This document shows positions 22,201 to 33,728 of a DNA stretch of 64,000 bases, one piece after another. The notes beneath the pieces were generated by a model. The model was not told where the DNA came from. It saw only the letters and a list, made by a program, of their open reading frames with translations, and searched no databases. The position numbers and the translations under genes are program-made. Source of the DNA: Buxus sempervirens. Taxonomy: Eukaryota > Streptophyta > Magnoliopsida > Buxales > Buxaceae. The DNA lies in NCBI GenBank assembly GCA_947561395.2, contig OX387184.1, positions 62,001 to 126,000 on the forward strand, given 5' to 3'. Position 1 is the stretch's first letter; the number at the start of each line of letters is the position of its first letter.

Positions 22201-24416
22201 TCCCCATTTGTTGTGCTAGTAAATATTTGACGCATACCATTACCCAACAACCTAGTCCATATGGAATAACTTTTATGACAGCTAAACACTTTTAACTTCA
22301 GTACGTCACAGTCCACTTGCAACAGCTGAAAGATTGTTCGGATTTGTTGGTCAAAAGCTTAATTGGCATGTCTAGGGACTTGGAAGTACAAGATAAAATA
22401 AAGCTTGACTTTGTTCCATCTGAGGTTTACAATGTTGAACGACATTTTGCTAGATGTCACAAACGAAATGTCGGCAAAATGAGGGAAAAATAGCTAGAAT
22501 AAAAAAAAAGCAAAAAAAAATGTAAATTCCTGGCATTTCGCTGACATCAAGGAAACCACGAAAAATCGTTTTTTAAGGTGGTTTTGTGCGCTACCTTGGA
22601 AAATAGCGAAATGTCGCGACATTGTAAACCTTCCATTGGTCCAGTCCTTCCCTGACGAAACCTGGATACATAAATCATTTATTTGTTAGATTATTCAACA
22701 TATGTTAACACTTAATTGGTACAGTGAATTGGTCATGCCAAACTTATGTATTGATCACAAATGTTTTTAAATGCTATTTTGTTGAGTTAGGTGATTCACT
22801 TTGTTCAAAGCATGATGCATAAGCATCACAATCATGTATTTATATTGAATAAATAAAGATGTAACATGTATAATTTATCTGTGTGAATAATAAAAAAATA
22901 GTGGTGGATGAAAGAGCCACGAAAAGGATACTGGATGTTAGTCCTAAAATCCCTTTAATGCCTGTGAAAGACCATTTAATGTGAAATTGAGCCTCACATT
23001 ATTTTAAGAATCCTATCTTTCAAATTAATTTTGAAGTATCACTTCAAAACATAAAAAATAAAGTAATAATTTTTTTATTTAGTTTTGTTGGCAAAAGATA
23101 TTCTAGTCTGTGCAACAGCTTCAGTTGGGTGTTGCAATAAAGCAGAATATGCTTCATGGAAGAATGTTCTGGGAAATTCAGACCGTGTTAGACAGGGTAC
23201 CCTCTCGATTTTTAGCCATGTGGAAAATTCTTAATCTTTATAAGCCAAATATTACAAGTGTGTTAGGTTTTGTCACATATTAATGGCCATTCAAATTTTT
23301 AATATTTCATAATTCATTAGTCTTAGGAGAAACATTTATGCAATGTTGTATCTGAAACTTAGTATGTGACTGGGTTTATTTGTGAAGTGGGTTCTCCAAT
23401 TAAGCTTCATTGAATGAGTTACCTACTGCAACAGGTTTCTATGTCTGGAGTGGACAACCATTGAAGGTAAACCTAGTTTTGCTTAACTTATATCGAGAAT
23501 GAGGCAACCTCAAGAATTCATGATGTGACCCTATTAAACAAGGTGTCCTCACACTTCAAGGCATTATTCTTGAGCCTTTCCTTGAGGCTAGCTAAGCATG
23601 ACTCACTTGCCTTCTATAATATTATTAGTAGCAAACATTATGACTGACAATACATACTATTCAATTATCTGCTTTTGACCAGCAATTCCTTTTCGTGTTG
23701 TTTGGTCATCTTGTGTTGTCAGCTGAGGTCAATTTCTGTTTTCCCATTTCTAACCAGACATCTATTTATTGTACAGTCAATTGGTTCCTTACAAAAGAAG
23801 TACACGATTGGCTCTTTTGAATTGCTGAGCAAGACTGCTCCGATACAAGCTCTCTCCCTTCTTGTGCTTGGTCCTTTTATTGATTACTACCTCAATGGCA
23901 AATTTATATCAAACTATAAGTTATCTTCAGGTGCAATTGTGAGTGGTCTAATTCTTTCAACCCTAAGTCTGGCCTATCAATCAGTGAATTTATCCACTAG
24001 TTTCGGTAATATATAGAAAAAACTTATGCAGCCTATGTGTGATGGATGTTTGGATTGTGCAGTTCTTCATACTCCTTTCATGCTCCCTGGCAGTATTCTG
24101 CAATGTGAGCCAGTATCTCTGCATCGGGCGCTTTTCAGCTGTTTCATTCCAGGTGTTAGGCCATATGAAAACAGTCTGTGTCCTTACACTGGGCTGGCTG
24201 CTCTTCGATTCAGAGCTGACATTAAAAAACATACTGGGAATGGCTCTTGCTATTGTGGGTATGATAATTTACAGTTGGGCAGTGGAAGTTGGGAAGCAGG
24301 GTAATGCCAAGATCATTCCTAAGAACAGTCTGACAGAAGAGGATATTAGACTGTTGAAAGATGGGCTACAGAACTCTACTGCAAAGGATGTTGAGCTTGC
24401 TGAATCCAAAGGCTAG
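16245..24416 (+). CDS. URGT: UDP-rhamnose/UDP-galactose transporter, five exons
   Basis: Golgi membrane antiporter of the NST/TPT (drug/metabolite transporter) superfamily. The URGT family imports UDP-rhamnose and UDP-galactose into the Golgi in exchange for UMP, for pectin and other matrix polysaccharides. Exons: 16245-16374, 17583-17767, 17913-18113, 23777-23938 and 24063-24416. All introns are GT-AG and phases agree, giving 343 residues, the usual family length (about 350). Family landmarks: [20 protein letters not shown] near the N-terminus, [78 protein letters not shown], and a C-terminal hydrophobic [19 protein letters not shown]. About ten membrane segments are expected. The charged tail ends in AESKG. 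Intron 3 is unusually long (5.66 kb) and holds a LINE relic. The start is the first ATG of exon 1 and fits family N-termini. Substrate preference within the family is inferred. Confidence 0.95.
17769..17882. repeat. 57-bp tandem duplication in URGT intron 2
   Basis: Two copies starting ACAGATTTATGAA at 17770 and 17827, each ending TTCTAGAAATTAGTGTACCT plus a few bases. The unit begins two bases inside the donor of exon 2. Confidence 0.85.
19060..21330 (+). pseudogene. Degenerate RTE-like LINE reverse transcriptase in URGT intron 3
   Basis: Plus-strand non-LTR reverse transcriptase remains with many stops and frameshifts. Recognisable pieces: [20 protein letters not shown] and [10 protein letters not shown] (about 19550-19650), [20 protein letters not shown] (19724-19785), [20 protein letters not shown] (19809-19868). 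Further on, a FADD-box-like region (about 20910-20940) precedes [12 protein letters not shown] (about 21066-21105). About 900 bp without similarity separates the two parts, so another insertion or heavy decay lies between. It is in sense orientation in the host intron and not expected to be functional. Confidence 0.82.
22423..22631. repeat. MITE-like repeat in URGT intron 3
   Basis: A 209-bp stretch bounded by 13-bp inverted repeats, AGGTTTACAATGT (22423-22435) and its complement (22619-22631). The next bases are also partly inverted (CGACAT / ATGTCG). No clear target duplication. Confidence 0.6.
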
Positions 24417-27400
24417 TTTTTATTCACGAGTCAGAAGGCAGAAGAATTTTGTGCAATTTCTGATTCTGTAGGAACGGGTAAGATGGTTGGTGGCTTTAGA
24501 CTGGTCCTCACCAAATGTTCTCTTTGGAATACGTTTTACAGTTTCTTTTGAAAATTCTTTCTGTGAAAGAAACCATATGTTGAAGATAATTAGAGAGGAA
24601 CGGGAGAAGTAAATCTTGGATTGGAAGGGAAATCTTAGCTGCTTAGGATACGGTGATTTATACCTTTTACTTTCATTTTCACTTGCAAGGCCATGAAGCC
24701 GTGGATTGGGAACCTTACTTGTGTATTGGACCAACGGAGAAAGGAATTGTCTATTACATTTATTTTTGTGAAATTTTTTGGTCAAATTGTAGTATCTTAC
24801 CATTTGTATCCGTTGGACTTGATTCAATTGATGTCTTGGCTGGTGAGATAATTCTCTCAGGTTAGTAGAAGTCTGTCAACTACTGTCATGGAAGCTGCGA
24901 TAAGAGAAGAAGAATCGATGCCGTCAAAATCATTGAATGAGCTACGATAAGGGAAGAAGAATCGACGCGGTCAACATCATTGAATGACACAGTTAACGAG
25001 GTCGCAAAATGAATCATAAAAACAAGAAGTAACGCATGGGGCTTAGAAATTTTGTGAGTCGTTAGCTGAAGATTGTTCCAAGTCCATAGAATTGATATTA
25101 AAACCTTTCTCGCTCTTTTCGTACAGCTGCCTGATTCTTTTAATGGTTTGGCATAATCCAATCCACTAGCAATGTTGTCCGTGCAACATTGCTAGTAGAT
25201 TTGAAAAATTCATAATCAGTTACAAATTAGAAAATTTAAAAACAAGAATCTACAAACAAATAAAGAATGAAATTTCATAATATATGGTTATACTGAACAA
25301 TACCTGCAAAGGGTTTATTAAAAAAAAAAACAAAAAGAGAGAACTCAAAATGGATGCACATACAAAAGATAAACCATCGAGGTTACAAAACATTTCCTAT
25401 TCAACAATGACCTCGTAAATTAGTTTTGCTACCTGTTAACCTGCACAAAACAAAATGCATAATCCAAATATCATCAAACAAAACTTAAAATTGGTAAGGA
25501 ATTATACTAATTTTATGTAGTAAGAAAGTATTTAATGTTGATTTGCTAAAAATGAAAGCAAAACACTTGTCAATGAGGATAATTAAACATGTTTTTATCT
25601 CATTGGCCTATATTAGGAATCTTGGATCCCATGACCAAATAGTGTTAAATATTCATGTTTAGAAAGAAGATTAAATGGATAAAAGAATTGAGGGAAAAGA
25701 ACAAAGAATTGAGGGAAAAGGAGGAAGAATACAAAAGCAAGAAGTAGAAAGATTTTTAAAAAACACCAATAAAGGGAATAACCATCAGAGTTTCCTGAGG
25801 AATTACCAAAAAGGCTCTTAATCAAATCAAAAGCTATATAAAAAAGGCACCAATTGAAATTTCTGGTCAGCAATAATTCTATAATAAAATCTTAAAATTT
25901 TGCAAACATAGGGCCTCTCAAATTTCAAATTAGAGTAGACGAAATTATTCAAAGAAGGTCTAGTGACTAATTTGAGATGCTAGTTTGTTCAGATCTTTTT
26001 GCTCAATATCATTAGCTTCAATGTTATTGCTGATTGCAATTGGGATAAAATCCATGTCACCTTTTCCCAAGAAGAACATGTATAATTATGCAAACGAACA
26101 CATGCTTATAAAAACAAAGTTACAAATATTAACGACCATCACTGTACACTGTTGAAAATCTTCAGAAATATCCATCATGCAAAAATTACAATTCATCAAA
26201 ACACTTTCACCATACCCATGTATAATGTAAGTGACACCTTGCTTTTATTCTCTTTTTCTTTTAACACAGAAACATAGCACAACAGTCATGAACCCTAACG
26301 GCAAAAAAAAATCACAGTAGAAAAGATAAAAAGCATAAAATAAATTTTATGATTTAAAATCATATGAGATTTCAAAATCACAGTTTGTTTCTTTTTCTGC
26401 AAAGTAAACAAACTTCATTTATAGCCTTGTATAGAATGATCAATTCAAAAGTGCCCCAAACATTATTTAAAATCTGTACACTACATCAACCAATATACGA
26501 CACATTGAACGTTCAACAAATTAATTAAACTGATTCAAAGTTTCAAGTTCCAGAATCAACAATAAAAGAAATTTAAACTAAAAAGTCAAATTAATTAAAA
26601 AGAGAAAATCAGAATCAAGGAGATGTGCAAAAGTGGATTCTTGAAGACCACAAACTCAACAAAAGTGGATTCTTCAAGAACCAAATGCAAAGTCAACTGC
26701 TTCACAGGAAAACCCAGACCATTTTAGAAAAAATTTGATCTATAAAGTGGATAAAACCTTCCATAAAGCTCCGTTTTCAAAATTAGAACAATCCCACCAC
26801 ACAGTAAGTAAACTATCAAAAAATTCATAAAAAAAGAAAAAGAAAATCTAATTCAAACGGAGAAGGTGTAGGGTATAACTTACAGCTCAAGCAATCTAAG
26901 TAAGAAATATGTGCACAGATCCAATTCAATCTTGAGCATCTCCCACAAAACTGTAATTCGCAGACAACAATTCAAATCTCAAGAAATGAATAGACTTCAT
27001 TAGATCCCACCTCAGTTTTATGTACTGACATACAGAAGTAAGAAAGATGATAAAAGAAGGAAGATTCAGATGTAGCAATGATTAAGGGCAGATGATGCAG
27101 CAAAATCAAATAAAAAAGCAAAGAAGATTCAGATGTTGTGTTGATTATACAACTGTTTTTTCTTTGTTTTTGGGTGCAATCCTCTCAACCTTCAGATCCA
27201 TCCTGAAGGTCTAATGATCCGTGTTCCACTGTTTAATGGTTTCTACTCATACTCATAACGGAGATTCTATATTTACATATAGAGAAAGTAAAAGAAGCAT
27301 GAACGAACCTCTGATAAAGTGAAGCCAAGAACAGCAGTAATCCCAGAGTGAGTAGGTGCTGAATAACCCACTTGCACAGGCAGACAGAATTCATTCATCA

Positions 27401-29133
27401 GAAAAATAAAGAATATCTTAAGCACATTACGAAAGATATCAAGCTAAAACAAAGAAATTACAAAAAGGATAAACAAAGAAAATAAATTTTGTGCAACGAC
27501 CGACAGTTGAAAGGACTAACAAACCCATGAAAAGCCATTCAAAACTACATAAATTAATTAATTAATGTTGTTGACATCAATTCCTGCATAATCATCAAGA
27601 TTTGTTTGTGGTCCTCTCTCATCACCCTTCTTGCGCGTCTTGCATCTGCAAAAATAAAATAAATTAATATTTTTGACGTTTCAAAGGAATAAATGTTCAA
27701 AAGTACGTAATGAGTGCAAAATCCAATTCCCACATCATAAAATAATGGTATCATAGGTAAATTACTGGGAAGAAGAAAAGATTTATGGAGAAGAATACAA
27801 CTAAAAGCAGAAATCAATCTCACAGAAAAAAAAAAGTATTCAAAACAATTTTTTACAGAATACAGAGAAATTGAAACATTCACCTTCCCTACAAGCCTTC
27901 TAAAAAATACAGAATATTTAATATTCAAATATGAAGTCGACATGTAGTTGGAAAAGAAGTTGTGGCAAAAGCTCTCTCAACAATATCCATGACATCATAT
28001 GTCACCTAAAATATTGATGCACAGAACCATGCTTAAAAAAAAGATACCATAGAATATTAACTTTCTTGGTCATTTCGTGATAATAAATGAAGTTATATTT
28101 AGAACTAATATCTTAATTATTTATATTTTACCAATAAAATATGGTAAAAACTTGCACCATGATATTCAACGGCACTTGTAAAAAAACACTTAAGTTTTGT
28201 TCATGTTTTTTGAATGAGAATACAATATAATTTAGAAATTCTAAATCAGCTATTAAAAAATACATAATCAAATTTTTTTCATGTTTTAGAAGTTATCAAA
28301 TTTGAGCCATGGGAATTGAAAAAGAAAACTTATCAAATGGATAGCAATAGCAATGAAAATCAAATTTTTTTTTTCTCAACAGTATCAATGAAAAGAAATA
28401 TTGCCTGAGTGTTATAATTGGTTTTTTATTATGGTTTACCACACTTATTAACTCATGACTCTTCGTTAAGTTAATTCAGCTTTTTTCTTCACATTGATAT
28501 TGTTGAAGTTGAAACTATATTAGGTGCCAATGACATTAAGATGAAGAGTAAAAGAAAAACATAAGCTAAAGTAATCAAACCTAACAAATTATCCATAAAT
28601 ATGAGAGGTTACACATGCTTCCAACAATAAATCAAATTAGAATCCGACTATATCATGCATTGACATTCAATTGGCAAGACAGAAATACAAATTCATTAAT
28701 CTTTTTGAACAAAACACCATTCCAAGACAAATTTGGTATGGGCTTTACAATAATTTTATTTGGCTCAATAGTTTTTTCTCTACTTTCTCCCCAACCACAG
28801 TTCAGACATCTCTCCTTTAATAAAAGCGGTTTTTATCCAGACTTTCTGACACTTTAAGTAGGGCTTTCAAACACACTCCAGAAAAAGAGATTCAATAGGA
28901 ATCACAGGTTTCCCCTTCCGCCCAAACAGTAAAATCAAAAGCTATGACAAACATTGCAAAGAATTATTTTCGATTGAAGAGGAAGAAATGAAACATACAG
29001 GACATTGAAAAAACGCTGGAAAAAAAATGACGGGTAGTCATAGAGATACACAACATTACTCATGGTGCAGTGCCGCTCACTTCGGTTGCAGGCTTCTGAG
29101 GACCCATCACTCCGTCTCTGATCACCTTCTCCG
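24417..29133. other. Intergenic AT-rich region between URGT and the copia element
   Basis: 24417 to about 24870 is probably URGT 3' UTR. A 47-bp tandem duplication and a 13-bp-stem hairpin (25165-25196) follow. The rest is AT-rich. Exon-like minus-strand pieces occur at 27641-27560 (after a TTATTTTTGCAG acceptor, reading CKTRKKGDERGPQTNLDDYA), at about 27390-27310 (YSAPTHSGITAVLGFTLSE), and at about 29133-29060 (reading on from the tentative gene beyond the copia insertion). They may be the far exons of the gene at 33891-35135. I recognise no family in them. Confidence 0.4.
24894..24987. repeat. 47-bp tandem duplication
   Basis: Two copies starting GCTGCGATAAG (24894) and GCTACGATAAG (24941), both ending CATTGAATGA, about 90% alike. 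Confidence 0.85.
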
Positions 29134-29369
29134 TATCAACAGTACCAGCACTACAGCAGATCAAGACTCAAAGACCAGCTCAGCAAAATTGCCTCAGAAC
29201 AGAATAGTCTAGAATTCTTTCTGTTTCTATACGTGTCAATTGTCTGAAATCTGTTATAACAAGAAGATTCCTTCTTCTGGTGTATAAATATCTCCACTGT
29301 ACAGAATACGAAATCAAGAAAGAAAATGAAATTGTTTGCTGCATTTGTTCTTATGAGTTTATTTTATCA
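29134..29369 (+). repeat. copia 5' LTR
   Basis: 236 bp. A TATA-like GTATAAATATC at about 29281-29291 would start the element transcript. The primer site TGGTATCAGAGCC (29370-29382) follows directly. Confidence 0.96.
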
Positions 29370-29382
29370 TGGTATCAGAGCC
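29370..29382 (+). promoter_or_regulatory. copia primer-binding site (tRNA-iMet)
   Basis: TGGTATCAGAGCC abuts the 5' LTR with no spacer and matches the complement of the initiator tRNA-Met 3' end. Confidence 0.95.
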
Positions 29383-29423
29383 TGTTAGGACTCACGTCCA
29401 TATTTTGTTCTTTCTTTCCTGTC

Positions 29424-32400
29424 ATGGCTGAAACTCCTCAGCCTCCGTCGCCTCCGTCGCCCAGTTTTTCTCTCCCATCCTCCACCCATTTGCTCACTGT
29501 TAAACTGAATCATGACAACTATCTTCTGTGGAAGGCTCAAATCATGCCTTATCTCAGAGGACAAAATTTGTATGGATATGTGGATGGTACCACTGATGCT
29601 CCCCTCATGTTTGATGAAAGTTCTTCGAAACCCAGCTCAGCATACCTTGCCTGGAAACAACAAGATCAAGCAATAATGAGCATCCTCATTTCCTCACTAT
29701 CAGAACATCTCATTGCTCATGTTCTCGAAGCTACCACGTCTCGTGAGATCTGGCTTATCCTGGACGATCTCTTTGCTGCCAAATCACAAGCTAGTGTTAT
29801 GCAGATACAATATCAACTGGCCACACTCAAAAAGGGCTCCGATTCCATTGTAGCTTATTATCAACGAGCTAAACTCCTACGTGATACTCTGGCTACTACT
29901 GGTAAAACCTTATCCTCCACTGAATTTATCACATATCTTTTGGCTGGTCTTGGCACAGATTATGACTCGGTGGTTACGTCAATTACCACACGCGTGGATC
30001 CTCTCAGCCCATCACAAGTTTACAGTCATCTCCTCACATATGAGTCTCGGTTATCTCACCAGCACAATGGTCTTACTGCCTCACCGGAACTGTCTGCAAA
30101 TTCTACTTCCAAGCAGCCTCACAATGTTACTAACCGAGGACGTGGTTCCTTTCGTGGCAGAGGAAGTTACAGAGGGCGTGGTAGAGGTCGTATTGGTGGT
30201 CGCTCTCCTCAGTCTTATTTCACTCCCAACCGTCCCACATGCCAAGTTTGCCTTAAACCAGGCCACACCGCCCTTACCTGTTACAATCGTTTTGATCAAA
30301 GTTATCAATCGCCTTCCCCACCATCTCTTTCTGCTCATTTTACCTCTGTCCCTACCCATGCCTCAGACCCAAACTCTTCGGTTGATCATCACTGGTATCC
30401 TGACTCTGCAGCTACACATCACTTCACTCATGACTTTTCTAACATTTCTCTCAATCCCTCAGAATATACAGGTGATGAACGGGTTCGTGTAGGAGATGGC
30501 AGCTCGCTTCCCATCCATCACGTTGGCAGTTCCACTCTACCATCTACCTCTGGCAATCTTCTTCTCTCTACACTTTATCATGTTCCATCTATTTCAAAAA
30601 ATTTAGTTTCTGTCAGACAATTTTGTGTTGATAATCATGTATTTTTTGAGTTTCATTCTGCCTTTTTCCGTGTGAAGGATTCTCGCACTCAGAAAACCCT
30701 GCTCCAAGGCTCTACTAAGAATGGGATGTACGTCTTTCCACCAGTCACTTCCTCTCCTCAAGCATATGCTGGTGAACGTGTATCTCCTTTTCAATGGCAT
30801 ATTCGGTTAGGACATCCCTCCATGCAGCTTGTTCACAAAGTTATTTCCCAAGTTTTGGTTCCTGTTAAGTCTTCTTCAACTCCTGGCTTATGTTCCTCCT
30901 GCTGCCAAGCCAAGCTTCATCAACTGCCTTATGGCCGATCCATCTCCAAATCCACTGCTCCTCTTCAACTTTTGTTCTCAGACGTCTGGGGCCCTGCACC
31001 CGTTCTGTCTCATGGTGGTTTTCGATATTATCTGTCCTTTGTAGATGATTACAGCAGGTTTACTTGGATTTTTCCTTTGAAATGTAAATCTGATGTAGTC
31101 ACTATTTTTCTATCCTTTAAACGTCATGTAGAAAATCTTTTGAATACAAAAATCCGTGCATTGCAATCTGATTGGGGTGGCGAATTTAGATCTCTCAATT
31201 CTATTTTACACTCTTTTGGCATTTCCCATCGTCTCTCTTGTCCCTATGCCCACTCTCAAAATGGTTCGGTAGAAAGAAAACACCGACACATTGTAGAGAC
31301 TGGACTTGCTCTTCTTGCACATTCGTCTACTCCTCAACGCTACTGGTCAGATGCATTTACCACTGCTGTTTTTTTAATTAATCGTCTTCCTACCACTGTT
31401 TTGCACAACAAGTCACCTTTTGAAACATTATTTCATCAACATCCTGACTATACCTTTTTAAAAACATTCGGCTGTACATGTTGGCCAAACCTTCGACCGT
31501 ATAATCAACATAAAATGAATTTTCGGTCCCTCCCTTGTGTTTTTCTTGGGTATAGTTCAGATCATCATGGTTATCTGTGCTTTTATCTTCCTACTTCCAG
31601 AATGTACATCTCTAGAGATGTATTATTTGATGAAACACATTTTCCCTTTTCAGCCCCCACACCAAGTCCATCAACTTCTTCCCAGCCCAACAACACTACC
31701 CTTGTCTTAAACCATTCCTCATCCGTGCCACACCCTTCCATGCCCATGAGGCCCTCTAGCCCTCCCTCCCAGACCAGATTCAACTCTACCTCTCAACCCA
31801 CTTCCCCACATCCTTTACAATCAACCACTCAGCCCCCTTCACATTCTGATCTTGTTTCAACTCCAATGGACCCCAACTCTTCCATACCCCAACCCACTCT
31901 CCAATCTGATCCACATAACCTTTCGTCTAGAGCTGAGTCGTCTACAAACTCAGCAGATCCTTCTCTCTCACCTCAGCCGCCTCCCTCGGTTCACCCCATG
32001 CAAACAAGATCTAAATCTCACCTTCACTTTCCCAAAACACGCACAGATGGCACCATCTCTTGGCCTCTACCTCACGCTCATGTTACTTCTGTTGCTATTC
32101 CTGAAGAACCCACTTCGGTTTCTGAGGCTTCAAGGTTTCCCGAATGGAGACGTGCCATGCAGTTGGAATTTGATGCCCTTCTCTCAAATAATACTTGGAC
32201 CTTGGTTCCCCCTGTCTCTAATCAGAATCTTGTCGGTTGTAGATGGATTTTCAAGACCAAGCATCTCTCGGATGGGTCCATTGAACGACGGAAAGCACGA
32301 CTAGTAGCCAAAGGCTACAGTCAAATTGAAGGGCTTGATTATTCAGAAACATTCAGTCCTGTGGTAAAGCCGACATCTATCAGGTTAGCTCTTTCCATTG

Positions 32401-33728
32401 CAATTTCTTCTGGTTGGCCGATTCATCAATTAGATGTGCAAAATGCGTTTTTGCATGGTACCTTGGATGAACATGTGTTTATGACACAACCACCGGGGTT
32501 CGTTCACCCACAATTTCCCAGTTACGTTTGCAAGCTCAACCGAGCTCTGTACGGCCTCAAACAGGCCCCTCGTGCATGGTATGCGCGTCTCAGTACTCGA
32601 CTCTTAGAATTGGGATTTGTTGTGTCCAAGTCGGATACCTCATTGTTTATCTACCGCCACCAATCTGTCACTATTTACTTCTTGGTATATGTTGATGATG
32701 TGGTGCTCACTGGATCGCACCCGGATGCACTACAGCAGCTTATTGATACTTTAAGGGTGGACTTTCCTCTCAAAGATTTGGGAGCGTTACATTATTTTTT
32801 GGGTATTGAATGTCATCGGGATCCCACTGGTCTTGTGTTATCACAACGAAAGTATATCTTGGATTTACTAAAGAAGACCAATATGACTAATTGTAAACCC
32901 GTCAGCAGTCCCATGTCTCCCTCCACAAAATTATCTGCCTTTGACTCAACATCTGTCGAAGATCCCTCACTTTATAGAAGTGTGGTAGGCAGCTTGCAGT
33001 ATTTGCTGTTTACTAGGCCCGATCTTGCTTTCTCTGTTAATCGGGTATGTCAGTTCATGCATGCACCATGTTTATCCCACTGGCAAGCTGTGAAGCGTAT
33101 ACTACGCTATCTCAAACATACTCAGGATTATGGCTTGTTAATCACACCCTCCCCCTCTCCTCTACTGGCTGCTTTCACGGATGCTGACTGGGCAGGATGC
33201 CCAGATGACAGAAAATCAACTGGTGGCTACTGTGTTTTTTATGGCAAAAATTTGATTAGTTGGAGCTCAAAGAAACAGTCTACAATAGCAAGATCCAGCA
33301 CAGAGGCCGAATACAAAGCCTTAGCCCATGGTACATGTGAATTGTTATGGCTTCAAACTCTTCTATCTGAGTTGGGGATTTTTCTTTCAAAACCTCCTGT
33401 TCTTTATTGTGATAACTTGGGGGCTACTTATTTATCAGTTAATCCTGTGATGCATTCACGCACCAAGCATGTTGATATTGATTATCATTTTGTAAGGGAT
33501 CGTATTCATGCCAAAGCTCTTCAAGTTTCTTTTCTCTCTAGCAAGGACCAGCTTGCAGATATTTTTACAAAACCATTGTCCATTTCAAGATTCTGCACTC
33601 TTCGTTCGAGCCTCACAGTTCTTCCAGGCCTGCTTGGCTCGCAGGGGCATATCAACAGTACCAGCACTACAGCAGATCAAGACTCAAAGACCAGCTCAGC
33701 AAAATTGCCTCAGAACAGAATAGTCTAG
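29424..33728 (+). CDS. copia gag-pol polyprotein, uninterrupted
   Basis: 1434 codons plus stop. I chose the ATG at 29424 (MAETPQPPSPPS), the first ATG after the primer site; the open frame extends upstream, but that part is LTR and leader. Order: copia-type gag (TVKLNHDNYLLWKAQIMPYL, about residues 25-45); basic RG-rich stretch; CCHC zinc knuckle (CQVCLKPGHTALTC, about 277-290); aspartic protease (WYPDSAATHHFT, about 327); integrase zinc finger and core (SDVWGP, FVDDYSRF, DWGGEF and NGSVERKHRHIVE with the catalytic Glu); RT (LDVQNAFLHG, YGLKQAPRAWY, YVDDVVLTGS); RNase H (FTDADWAGCPDDRKSTGG, SSTEAEYKAL, YCDN, HVDIDYHFVRD). No stop or frameshift was seen. The stop codon lies 79 bp inside the 3' LTR, so the C-terminus is LTR-encoded. 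Confidence 0.96.
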   Translation: MAETPQPPSPPSPSFSLPSSTHLLTVKLNHDNYLLWKAQIMPYLRGQNLYGYVDGTTDAPLMFDESSSKPSSAYLAWKQQDQAIMSILISSLSEHLIAHVLEATTSREIWLILDDLFAAKSQASVMQIQYQLATLKKGSDSIVAYYQRAKLLRDTLATTGKTLSSTEFITYLLAGLGTDYDSVVTSITTRVDPLSPSQVYSHLLTYESRLSHQHNGLTASPELSANSTSKQPHNVTNRGRGSFRGRGSYRGRGRGRIGGRSPQSYFTPNRPTCQVCLKPGHTALTCYNRFDQSYQSPSPPSLSAHFTSVPTHASDPNSSVDHHWYPDSAATHHFTHDFSNISLNPSEYTGDERVRVGDGSSLPIHHVGSSTLPSTSGNLLLSTLYHVPSISKNLVSVRQFCVDNHVFFEFHSAFFRVKDSRTQKTLLQGSTKNGMYVFPPVTSSPQAYAGERVSPFQWHIRLGHPSMQLVHKVISQVLVPVKSSSTPGLCSSCCQAKLHQLPYGRSISKSTAPLQLLFSDVWGPAPVLSHGGFRYYLSFVDDYSRFTWIFPLKCKSDVVTIFLSFKRHVENLLNTKIRALQSDWGGEFRSLNSILHSFGISHRLSCPYAHSQNGSVERKHRHIVETGLALLAHSSTPQRYWSDAFTTAVFLINRLPTTVLHNKSPFETLFHQHPDYTFLKTFGCTCWPNLRPYNQHKMNFRSLPCVFLGYSSDHHGYLCFYLPTSRMYISRDVLFDETHFPFSAPTPSPSTSSQPNNTTLVLNHSSSVPHPSMPMRPSSPPSQTRFNSTSQPTSPHPLQSTTQPPSHSDLVSTPMDPNSSIPQPTLQSDPHNLSSRAESSTNSADPSLSPQPPPSVHPMQTRSKSHLHFPKTRTDGTISWPLPHAHVTSVAIPEEPTSVSEASRFPEWRRAMQLEFDALLSNNTWTLVPPVSNQNLVGCRWIFKTKHLSDGSIERRKARLVAKGYSQIEGLDYSETFSPVVKPTSIRLALSIAISSGWPIHQLDVQNAFLHGTLDEHVFMTQPPGFVHPQFPSYVCKLNRALYGLKQAPRAWYARLSTRLLELGFVVSKSDTSLFIYRHQSVTIYFLVYVDDVVLTGSHPDALQQLIDTLRVDFPLKDLGALHYFLGIECHRDPTGLVLSQRKYILDLLKKTNMTNCKPVSSPMSPSTKLSAFDSTSVEDPSLYRSVVGSLQYLLFTRPDLAFSVNRVCQFMHAPCLSHWQAVKRILRYLKHTQDYGLLITPSPSPLLAAFTDADWAGCPDDRKSTGGYCVFYGKNLISWSSKKQSTIARSSTEAEYKALAHGTCELLWLQTLLSELGIFLSKPPVLYCDNLGATYLSVNPVMHSRTKHVDIDYHFVRDRIHAKALQVSFLSSKDQLADIFTKPLSISRFCTLRSSLTVLPGLLGSQGHINSTSTTADQDSKTSSAKLPQNRIV

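Noticed and set aside
21897..22295. 132-codon plus-strand frame in URGT intron 3
   Set aside because: No family resemblance and it lies in intron repeat DNA; treated as chance.
29280..29423. Earlier ATG at 29280 for the copia polyprotein
   Set aside because: It lies in the 5' LTR and the primer-site region; the ATG at 29424 gives a normal gag start.
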